Source: Fen-671 sp035502515 (GTDB lineage: Bacteria > Actinomycetota > Acidimicrobiia > Acidimicrobiales > Palsa-688). Taken from it: 36,578 nt of DNA. The notes beneath the pieces are model-generated. The model was not told the origin of the DNA. It worked only from the letters and a program-made list of their open reading frames with translations, and made no database searches. Positions within the stretch are counted from its first letter, which is position 1; the number at the start of each line of letters is the position of its first letter. Below are positions 30,852-36,578 of this stretch, in pieces. A program made the position numbers and the translations under genes. Location of the stretch: contig DATJUH010000094.1 of NCBI GenBank assembly GCA_035502515.1, positions 1-36,578 on the forward strand. Direction: 5' to 3'.

Positions 30852-31685
30852 CCGGCGCAAGGCCTGCCTGACCAGGTCGGCCAGGTCCGAGCCCACGACG
30901 TCGGCGGCCGGCTTGACGGGGAGGTCCGACGGCCGAGTCACGCCGGACAGGACCAACCCGAACCGGGTCCCCAGCCGGACGGCAAAAAGGCCGTCCGTGT
31001 CCGGCCGGTCGCCCACGACCATTGTCGGCGTCCCGTAGCGGGCCGAGACGAGGGTGGCCATGGGTCCCCCGGGCTTGCCCGCCACTTCCGCCTGGCGCCC
31101 CGAAGCGGTGGCGATGAAGGCCACGATGGCGCCGGCGCCCGGGAGGAGCCCTTGACCCGCCTCGGACCGGCCGGTAGCCCTGTGGGCATCGTCCGGCCCG
31201 GCGCCGGCCGGCCCCGCGCCCGTTTCGGCGTCTGCACCGCCTACCGGGAAAGTGGCGTCCGTATTAGTGGCCACGAACCGCGCCCCGTCGCGGACGGCGC
31301 CGGCAGCCGCGCTCAGGGCCCAGTAGTCCAGTTCTTCCGTGCGCCCGACCACTACGGCATCGGGGCTATCGGCCGGCCCGACTTCCTTGACGTCCCGCGC
31401 CGCCAGGGCTTCACGGATCCCCTCGTCGCCGATGACGGCGGCCCGGTGGCCAGGCGACAGGAGCGACGCCGCCGCCTGAGCCGAGGTGGTCAGGTCGGCT
31501 GGTTGGCACTCGATGCCGGCCCGTGCCAAAGCCTCCACGTGCGCAGCGACGGTGGGGCCGGAGTTGTTGGTGAGGAACACCACTCGCTCCCCCGCCGACC
31601 GCAGTTCTTCGACGGCCCCGGCGGAGCCGGGGATGGGCCGGCGGGCCAGCCAGACGACACCGTCGAGGTCGAGCGCCCAGGTCAC
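30840..31685 (-). CDS. HAD-IIA family sugar/glycerol phosphatase (NagD-like)
   Basis: A 281-residue HAD-IIA enzyme. Motif I is ALDLDGVVWLARRPIPGSAG. The segment FLTNNSGPT and a C2-type cap follow, then the late motifs GKPGGPMATLVSARYG and VVGDRPDTDGLFAVRLG. It resembles M. tuberculosis Rv1692, a glycerol-3-phosphate phosphatase that also lies next to the tlyA block, so that activity is a reasonable guess. A Gly/Ala/Glu-rich insert of about 35 residues interrupts the cap near residue 150. The start is GTG 31685, with no clear ribosome site. The 141-base gap up to the M50 gene contains an inverted repeat GGCCTGA/TCAGGCC (31703-31729) and no gene. Confidence 0.85.
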   Translation of the reverse strand: MTWALDLDGVVWLARRPIPGSAGAVEELRSAGERVVFLTNNSGPTVAAHVEALARAGIECQPADLTTSAQAAASLLSPGHRAAVIGDEGIREALAARDVKEVGPADSPDAVVVGRTEELDYWALSAAAGAVRDGARFVATNTDATFPVGGADAETGAGPAGAGPDDAHRATGRSEAGQGLLPGAGAIVAFIATASGRQAEVAGKPGGPMATLVSARYGTPTMVVGDRPDTDGLFAVRLGTRFGLVLSGVTRPSDLPVKPAADVVGSDLADLVRQALRRSPG

Positions 31686-31826
31686 GGCACCGGCCCGCCC
31701 CCGGCCTGATGGCCCGGCAACGTCAGGCCCCCGCCACCCGCCCGGGGGCGAACCCTCTTGTCCCGGCCACGTTTTGACGGCCAGATGGCGTCAACCTGCT
31801 GTCGTGGAGAGCGGGGCCGGCGTACG

Positions 31827-33113
31827 TCAGAGGCTGCGGGCGATGTAGGTGGCGTGGGCGCCGAAGATGGTGATGGCCACCAGCACCAGGTAGAAGGCGC
31901 CGATAGCCAGGCGCTGTTGGGGGCGCAAAGCGTTATAGGCCCGCGACGCCGGGCTGTTGCGGTACCGCCACCGCCGCCAGAGTTCGATCCCTCCGAGGAT
32001 CAGCACAATGGGGATAACCGGGCTCGGGTACAGGAACTCGAACGCCAGCAGCGCCACCAGGCCCAGCAGCCACAGGGCGGGATGGAGGGCGGCGGCGGCC
32101 CGGCCGCCGTCCAGCGGCAGGACGGGCAGCAGGTTGAAAAGGTTCACGAAAAAGCCAAAGAACGCCAGCGCCATCAAGAAGTTCGAACCTATGGCGTTGG
32201 CCCAAAATGCCACCACCACCGAAGCCGCCGTACCGATGAGCGGGCCGGCCAACCCGGAGAGAGCTTCCTGGTACGCGCTTCTGGGGGTCCCCCGCATGTT
32301 GACAAATGCACCGAGGAACGGGATGAACAGCGGTGCCGACGCCGGCACGCCCTGCCGGCGAAGCTCGATAACGTGGCCCATTTCGTGCACGAGGATCAAC
32401 AAGACGATGCCTACGGCGAAGGACCAACCGAAGAAAAGCGAATAGGCAGCGATGGAGACCAACATCGACAGGACCAGGCCGATGTACTTGAGCTTGATGA
32501 GAATGGCCCCGAACTTGGCCAAAAAAGCGCCCACTGCGGCCAGGGCGGTGATGAAGCGCTGCCACGCCCGGCGCAGCGCGCTCTGCGGCTTGGTTGGCCC
32601 CGGGCCGGGCCGGCCGGGTTGGTACCTCCCGTTGGTCGCCGGCGGGCGGCTACCCACCGTCCACGACGGCTTCCCCGAGCCGAACTGGCCCTGACCGTCC
32701 TGCGGGCCCGGCCTGTAGCCCGAGCGCGCCAGTGGCCCGTACGGGCCCGGCGGCGTTTGCCCGCCCACCGGGCCGGCGGCCGGCCCCAGGGCTCCCGCCT
32801 GCCCCGCGGCGTTGTCGGCCGGGCCGACACCCCACCGGGCGCCTGTAGTGGCGCCACGGTTTGCGCCGGCGCCGGTCCCGTTGCCATTGCCGCTAACGGG
32901 CTCCGGCCACCACTGCGACGCTTGCCCGCTCGCCGGCGCCCTCCCGCTTTCAGGCGTGTCCGTCCCGCTTTCGGGCGTGTCGGTGCCAGCCGGCCAGGCC
33001 GGCTTGTCGTCCTGCGGCTGGGCCCCCCACTTCGGGATCCTCAGTTCCACTGGCGCACCGCTTGCGAGCCGGCCGCGGCTACCGCGTTCATGTCCCCAAG
33101 ATACCGGCCGCAT
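31827..33113 (-). CDS. Site-2-protease family (M50) membrane metalloprotease
   Basis: Zinc protease motif HEMGH lies within a membrane helix (VLLILVHEMGHVIELRRQG). The second metal-ligand motif is LLPVLPLDGGRA, the usual M50 pattern. Six or so membrane helices occupy the C-terminal 230 residues. The N-terminal 190 residues are a Pro/Gly/Gln/Ser-rich, presumably cytoplasmic tail with two TDTPESG repeats. The family cleaves membrane-embedded substrates such as anti-sigma factors; no such gene is adjacent. The start is uncertain. ATG 33113 is given. A TATCTT box at 33098-33103 lies downstream of it, which would favour the GTG at 33050. It is divergent from the DUF1015 gene. Confidence 0.87.
   Translation of the reverse strand: MRPVSWGHERGSRGRLASGAPVELRIPKWGAQPQDDKPAWPAGTDTPESGTDTPESGRAPASGQASQWWPEPVSGNGNGTGAGANRGATTGARWGVGPADNAAGQAGALGPAAGPVGGQTPPGPYGPLARSGYRPGPQDGQGQFGSGKPSWTVGSRPPATNGRYQPGRPGPGPTKPQSALRRAWQRFITALAAVGAFLAKFGAILIKLKYIGLVLSMLVSIAAYSLFFGWSFAVGIVLLILVHEMGHVIELRRQGVPASAPLFIPFLGAFVNMRGTPRSAYQEALSGLAGPLIGTAASVVVAFWANAIGSNFLMALAFFGFFVNLFNLLPVLPLDGGRAAAALHPALWLLGLVALLAFEFLYPSPVIPIVLILGGIELWRRWRYRNSPASRAYNALRPQQRLAIGAFYLVLVAITIFGAHATYIARSL
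32943..32984 (-). repeat. 21-bp tandem repeat in the M50 protease N-terminal tail
   Basis: Two near-identical in-frame 21-bp units encode the doubled peptide TDTPESG. Confidence 0.8.
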
Positions 33114-33243
33114 AGGACCTGATAGATGCGTCCCGTCCTGGTGCCGTTCTGCCTTCGGGGCGGCCGCAGTGCCGGAGCGGGCCAGGCCACCATCGCCGCA
33201 AGAGAAGTTGCCTCCGCCACCGCCTGCTGCTAGCCAGGTCAAC

Positions 33244-34485
33244 ATGCCTCAGCTCCTGGCCTTCGCCGGCCTGCGCCCCGATACGGCCGTCACCGGGCCC
33301 CTCGACGAGGTGGTCTGTCCCCCTTACGACATCATCACCGAAGAACAGCGGGTCGAGCTGTTGGGCCGGAGCCCTTTCAACGTCGTGCGGGTGGAACTGC
33401 CCGTCGGCCGGTACCGGGAGGCGGCCACGCGGTTCGAAGAGTGGAAGCAGAGCGGCGCTCTGGCCCGCGAGCCGGCTCCCGCCCTTTACGGCTACCGGAT
33501 GAGCTACATAGGGGTGGGGGGCGAGGTGCGCCATACGTTCGGCGTCATGGGTGCTCTGGTACTGGAACCGCCCGGCCACGGCATCCTCCCGCACGAACAG
33601 ACGACGCCCAAAGCCAAAGGCGACCGCCTCGAGCTCATCCGGGCCGTGCACGCCAACACGTCGCCCATCTGGTGCCTGTGCGGCGAACCGGGCCTGGCCG
33701 CGGCTTTGGGAGCCCCTCCACCCGGCGGCCCGGAAGGAGAAAACCTGGTGGCCGTGGCCCAGGACGACGAGGGGACGCTCCATGAGCTTTGGCCCATCTA
33801 CGACCAGCAGGTCCTGGCCGAGGTGGCCAGCATTGTCGGGGCGAAGCCGTTGCTGGTGGCAGACGGGCACCATCGCTACGAGACGGCGCTGGCCTATCAG
33901 GCCGAGCAGCGGGCGGAACTGCTCAGCTCGGGGGCGGCCACCCCGGAAAGTACGGTTGGCTACGACGCTGTCCTTACCCTGGTAGTCGAACTGTCCGAGG
34001 CCCATCTCCAGGTGCTGGCCATCCATCGTCTGGTGTCCGGCATGCCGGCGGGGTTCGACTTCCTCGGGCTTCTGGCCGACGAGTTCGACCTCGAACCGGC
34101 CACGGCCGAAGGCGAAGCGCTGCTGGCCGAAATGGCGGCCAAGGGGGCGCTGGGCGTGGTCGTCCCCAGCGGCAGCTGGCTGGCCCGGCCCCGTCCCGGT
34201 GGCGCCGACGCCCGCTATGACCTCGACTCGAGCCGCATCGACGCCGCCCTGCGCCGGCTCCCGCCCCACTCCCTGGTCTACGAGCACGACCCGGTCCGGG
34301 CGGTGGCCGAGGTCCGGGCCGGAGCGGCCAACGCCGCCGTCCTGTGCCGCCCGGCCACCGTCAGCCAGATCGCCCGGACGGCGGAGGGGGGCGAACGAAT
34401 GCCTCCCAAGACGACGTTCTTCTGGCCCAAGCCCCGTACGGGCATGGTCTTCCGGGACTTCGCCACCGGCCCGGGACGGGCCTGA
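33244..34485 (+). CDS. DUF1015 family protein
   Basis: A 413-residue protein of the DUF1015 family (some members called SpoU-adjacent 'HTH-containing' proteins; no established activity). Signatures are the N-terminal LLAFAGLRPD, the conserved VVCPPYDIITEEQR, GYRMSYIG, ILPHEQTTPKAKGDRLELIR, SPIWCLC, VADGHHRYETALAYQ and a late PPKTTFFWPKPRTGMVFRD. These run the full length, so the gene is intact. ATG 33244 begins the family similarity; the frame stays open upstream over the M50 gene but that part is shadow. It is divergent from the M50 gene with 130 bases between the proposed starts. Confidence 0.9.
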   Translation: MPQLLAFAGLRPDTAVTGPLDEVVCPPYDIITEEQRVELLGRSPFNVVRVELPVGRYREAATRFEEWKQSGALAREPAPALYGYRMSYIGVGGEVRHTFGVMGALVLEPPGHGILPHEQTTPKAKGDRLELIRAVHANTSPIWCLCGEPGLAAALGAPPPGGPEGENLVAVAQDDEGTLHELWPIYDQQVLAEVASIVGAKPLLVADGHHRYETALAYQAEQRAELLSSGAATPESTVGYDAVLTLVVELSEAHLQVLAIHRLVSGMPAGFDFLGLLADEFDLEPATAEGEALLAEMAAKGALGVVVPSGSWLARPRPGGADARYDLDSSRIDAALRRLPPHSLVYEHDPVRAVAEVRAGAANAAVLCRPATVSQIARTAEGGERMPPKTTFFWPKPRTGMVFRDFATGPGRA

Positions 34486-34550
34486 ACCGCGGCTCGGCCG
34501 GGCTCAGCCGGTCGGGGCAGAGTTGCTCCGCCAGGTGATGCTCAGGCTGC

Positions 34551-34569
34551 CTTTATCTTCCCTTCATCT
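34551..34569 (+). promoter_or_regulatory. Direct repeat CTTTATCT / CTTCATCT, possible OmpR-type response-regulator site
   Basis: CTTTATCT (34551-34558) and CTTCATCT (34562-34569) repeat with an 11-base period, one helical turn. This geometry is typical of tandem OmpR/PhoB-family binding sites. It lies 70-88 bases before the DUF5666-like gene. No regulator is encoded in the window. Confidence 0.4.
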
Positions 34570-34638
34570 GGAAGCCTGATACTTGAGGCGAAGGCGCCCA
34601 CCGCCGAAGCACTTCGGCAGCAAGGAGGAACGCCCACC

Positions 34639-35334
34639 ATGACCACCGACGACAAGGACGCAGAGCTCTTCCCCTTCACCCCGCCTCCGCCCCGGCCCGG
34701 AGCGGCTCCCCGCCGCCGGCGCCGGAGTTCGCGGCTGACCAAGACGGCGGCCGGGCTGGCAGTGATCCTCGGAGCTGGCGCCGGCGGGGCCGCGGTAGCT
34801 TCGGCCGCCACCTCTGGCCCAGCCTCCAACACGCCTGCAGCCAGTGCGCCGGCCCTCCCCGCCCCCCGCCCTAACGGCCCGGTACGGCGGGGTTCGTTCC
34901 TCCCGGGCGGTCCCGGCGGCCCCATGGCCTTCGGCCTCTTCGGGATCGGCGGCCCGGACGGGCCCATCCATGGCACTTTTACCGTCAAGGGCCCCAACGG
35001 CAGCTACGAGACGGTCGACACCCAGTACGGCACGGCCGAGGCGGTCAGTTCCAGCTCAATAACGGTGAAAAGCGCCGACGGTTTCAGCCAGACCTACACC
35101 GTCAGCTCGTCGACGGTGGTAGATGCGGGCAGCAACGGCATCCTCTCGGTGAAAGTGGGCGACACCGTAAGTATCCAGGCGCTCGTCAGCGGCTCGACTA
35201 TTAACGCCGAACACGTTCTCGATGTAACCCGGGTCAAGGCCACCCACCCGTCGTGGGGGCCTGACCATCCGCCCCGACCGGGCGGGCCGGGAGGTTCGGG
35301 CGGCTCGGGAGGGACCGGAGGCACGGCGGCCTGA
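34639..35334 (+). CDS. Membrane-anchored or exported DUF5666-like protein
   Basis: A 231-residue protein with an Arg-rich N-terminal segment (PRRRRRSSRL) followed by a hydrophobic helix (about 35-57, TKTAAGLAVILGAGAGGAAV). This would act as a signal anchor or signal peptide. The extracytoplasmic part has strand-rich DUF5666-like sequence: TFTVKGPNGSYETVDTQYGT, SSITVKSADGFSQTYTV, VKVGDTVSIQALVSGSTI. It ends in a Gly/Ser-rich tail. ATG 34639 has AAGGAGGA nine bases upstream, one of the best ribosome sites in the window. Proteins of this type are often controlled by two-component systems, and a direct repeat lies upstream. The molecular role is unknown. Confidence 0.75.
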   Translation: MTTDDKDAELFPFTPPPPRPGAAPRRRRRSSRLTKTAAGLAVILGAGAGGAAVASAATSGPASNTPAASAPALPAPRPNGPVRRGSFLPGGPGGPMAFGLFGIGGPDGPIHGTFTVKGPNGSYETVDTQYGTAEAVSSSSITVKSADGFSQTYTVSSSTVVDAGSNGILSVKVGDTVSIQALVSGSTINAEHVLDVTRVKATHPSWGPDHPPRPGGPGGSGGSGGTGGTAA

Positions 35335-35417
35335 CCAGGTCCCTGCCGGGCCGCCCAGGGCGCTCGGGCCGGGCCACGGCTCGGTGGCGGCACCGCACGA
35401 CCTTGTCGAAGGGGCGA

Positions 35418-35423
35418 TAGCCT
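35418..35423 (+). promoter_or_regulatory. Predicted -10 box for a leaderless dienelactone hydrolase transcript
   Basis: TAGCCT is followed by seven bases and the ATG at 35431. The intervening bases (CACCCCC) contain no ribosome site, as in the other predicted leaderless genes. Confidence 0.5.
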
Positions 35424-35430
35424 CACCCCC

Positions 35431-36177
35431 ATGACCTTCGACATCAAAACTGAGACGATCATGTTGACCGGCCACGGCGGCGACGAGATCGAGGCCTACT
35501 CGGCCCAGCCCATCGGGGATGGCCCGTTCGGCGGGGTGGTGGTCATCCACCACATGCCTGGTTTCGACCGGAGCTCCAAGGAGATCGCCCGCCGGTTCGC
35601 GGCCGACGAGGGTTACATCGCCGTCATGCCTAACCTGCACTACCGGGAGGGCAAGGGGGCCAGTGCGGATGATGCCGCGGCGGCGGCCCGGGCCGCCGGT
35701 GGCGTCCCGGACGCTCGCCTCGTGGGCGACGTCGAGGCGGCCATGAACAAGATCAAGTCACTGCCCTCTTCCAACGGCAAGGTGGCCACCATCGGTTACT
35801 GCTCCGGGGGCCGGCAGTCCTTCCTGGCCGCCGTATCGCTCAAGCTCGATGCCGCCGTCGACTGCTACGGGGCGTTCGTGGTCGGGACCCCGCCCGAGGG
35901 CATGGGTATGAAAATGACCGCCCTTGTCGACCGGACCAAGGACCTGTCCTGCCCGCTGCTAGGCCTGTTCGGCGCCGACGACCAGCACCCCTCGCCCGAG
36001 CAGGTGGCCGAGCTGGAAAAGGCACTTGTGGAGCACGGGAAAACGTACGAGTTCCATTCCTACGAGGGCGCCGGCCACGCCTTCTTCGACGTCGACCGTC
36101 CGGCCTACCGACCCGAGGCGGCCAAGGACGGGTGGCAGAAGATCCACGATTTCTTCGGCCGCTACCTGGCCTCCTGA
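35431..36177 (+). CDS. Dienelactone hydrolase family protein
   Basis: A 248-residue alpha/beta hydrolase. The DLH-type nucleophile elbow uses Cys in IGYCSGGRQSFLAA. The acid is Asp in LFGADDQHPSPEQV and the base is His in YEGAGHAFFDVDRP, followed by DGWQKIHDFFGRYL. The early strand VVVIHHMPGFDRSSKEIARR is also typical. Carboxymethylenebutenolidase activity is possible, but no ring-cleavage genes are nearby, so a general esterase role is equally likely. ATG 35431 follows a TAGCCT box. It is 15 bases upstream of the DUF6295 gene and probably cotranscribed with it. Confidence 0.9.
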   Translation: MTFDIKTETIMLTGHGGDEIEAYSAQPIGDGPFGGVVVIHHMPGFDRSSKEIARRFAADEGYIAVMPNLHYREGKGASADDAAAAARAAGGVPDARLVGDVEAAMNKIKSLPSSNGKVATIGYCSGGRQSFLAAVSLKLDAAVDCYGAFVVGTPPEGMGMKMTALVDRTKDLSCPLLGLFGADDQHPSPEQVAELEKALVEHGKTYEFHSYEGAGHAFFDVDRPAYRPEAAKDGWQKIHDFFGRYLAS

Positions 36178-36192
36178 GCCGGGCCAGCCACC

Positions 36193-36453
36193 ATGTGCAC
36201 GTACCAGACCGAACGCGTGGCCGTATCGGGCAGCGGGAAGGGGGCATCGGGGTGGTTCCCCCTAACGACGGCCACCATCTACCTCGACCACCCCGTCGAC
36301 GCCCCCGCCAGCCATACCCTCAACGTCGATTTCATCAACCCTGAGCGAGGGCCATCGGCCCGGGTCGCCGTCGAGCTCGACCCCGAGTCGGCTCGTTCTC
36401 TGGCCGAGGCGATCCTGCTAACCCTGGAGACGACGGGAGCCGAGATCGGTTAG
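36193..36453 (+). CDS. DUF6295 family small protein
   Basis: An 86-residue protein beginning MCTYQTERVAVSGSGKGASG, then WFPLTTATIYLDHPVDAP, TLNVDFINPERGPSARVAVE and an Ala/Leu helix. I recall this pattern from the DUF6295 family of small actinobacterial proteins found beside dienelactone hydrolase-like genes; no function is known. The start at 36193 lies 15 bases after the hydrolase stop, so the two likely form an operon. The product is apparently complete. Confidence 0.8.
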   Translation: MCTYQTERVAVSGSGKGASGWFPLTTATIYLDHPVDAPASHTLNVDFINPERGPSARVAVELDPESARSLAEAILLTLETTGAEIG

Positions 36454-36475
36454 GACGACCGGGCGGGGCCGGGCC

Positions 36476-36530
36476 CAGCGGGGCCGGACCTGCCGGGGCC
36501 GGACCTGGCGGTAGAGGGCGGGCCCCGCTG
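36476..36530 (+). terminator. Long GC inverted repeat after the DUF6295 gene
   Basis: CAGCGGGGCC (36476-36485) is complementary to GGCCCCGCTG (36521-36530) across a 35-base loop. The loop region carries a perfect 14-bp direct repeat (36479-36492 and 36494-36507, CGGGGCCGGACCTG). It may end the hydrolase-DUF6295 transcript; no U-tract is present. Confidence 0.35.
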
Positions 36531-36546
36531 GAGCGGGCCGTCTCAG

Positions 36547-36578
36547 TCGTCGCGCCCTAATCGTGGCGCCCTAATCGT
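36547..36578. repeat. 14-bp tandem repeat running off the window edge
   Basis: Units at 36547-36560 and 36561-36574 differ at one base (TCGTCGCGCCCTAA and TCGTGGCGCCCTAA), and TCGT at 36575-36578 begins a third. The array may continue beyond the window. Nothing coding is seen here. Confidence 0.6.

Noticed and set aside
31703..31729. Inverted repeat GGCCTGA/TCAGGCC upstream of the HAD-IIA gene as an operator
   Set aside because: A 7-bp GC-rich stem with a 13-base loop is expected by chance at this base composition.

Overview
The window is about 70 % G+C and densely packed. It reads as a chromosomal segment of an actinobacterium. Several features support this: GTG, TTG and even CTG starts, 4-base GTGA/ATGA gene overlaps, ATG or GTG starts placed 6-8 bases after TANNNT boxes (leaderless transcripts), and a gene order recalling the Mycobacterium tuberculosis Rv1692-Rv1712 block. 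That block includes a HAD phosphatase, tlyA, nadK, recN, pyrG, a NUDIX hydrolase, xerD, scpA, scpB, an rRNA pseudouridine synthase and cmk. The protein style suggests a deep lineage such as Acidimicrobiia, but this is inference. No tRNA, rRNA, CRISPR array or insertion sequence was seen.

Layout: (1) 1-192, the 3' end of a probable aldo/keto reductase. (2) 220-5473, a leftward run rluB-aroH-tyrA-aroA-cmk-plsC covering rRNA modification, chorismate and tyrosine synthesis, CMP kinase and phosphatidate synthesis; most junctions overlap. (3) 5651-6575, a PadR regulator with a perfect palindrome upstream. (4) 6726-8196, leftward scpA-scpB (condensin accessory proteins). (5) 8324-18727, a rightward five-gene envelope/signalling cluster: a 1321-residue Fn3 and Thr-rich membrane protein, a MoxR AAA+ ATPase, a DUF58 protein, a TgpA-like transglutaminase-domain membrane protein and a Ser/Thr kinase. 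Its composition matches the Bifidobacterium 'PFNA' cluster. (6) 18784-21474, trpS, an AbiEi-like/DUF559 protein and a small unknown gene. (7) 21648-30063, a leftward core block: phasin-like gene, tlyA, nadK, recN, pyrG, nudix, xerD and a DksA-type zinc-finger gene. (8) 30135-36453, two HAD phosphatases, an M50 membrane protease, a DUF1015 protein, a DUF5666-like exported protein, a dienelactone hydrolase and a DUF6295 protein.

The most interesting points are these. The PFNA-like cluster sits within the otherwise conserved block. Its transglutaminase domain lacks both the catalytic Cys and His. A duplicated stop/start junction has created a 22-codon ORF between the transglutaminase and kinase genes. 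In-frame 15-bp tandem repeats have expanded in several unrelated genes, including a His-rich linker in CTP synthase. tlyA appears to start at CTG. All family calls are from reading motifs by eye; no database search was possible.
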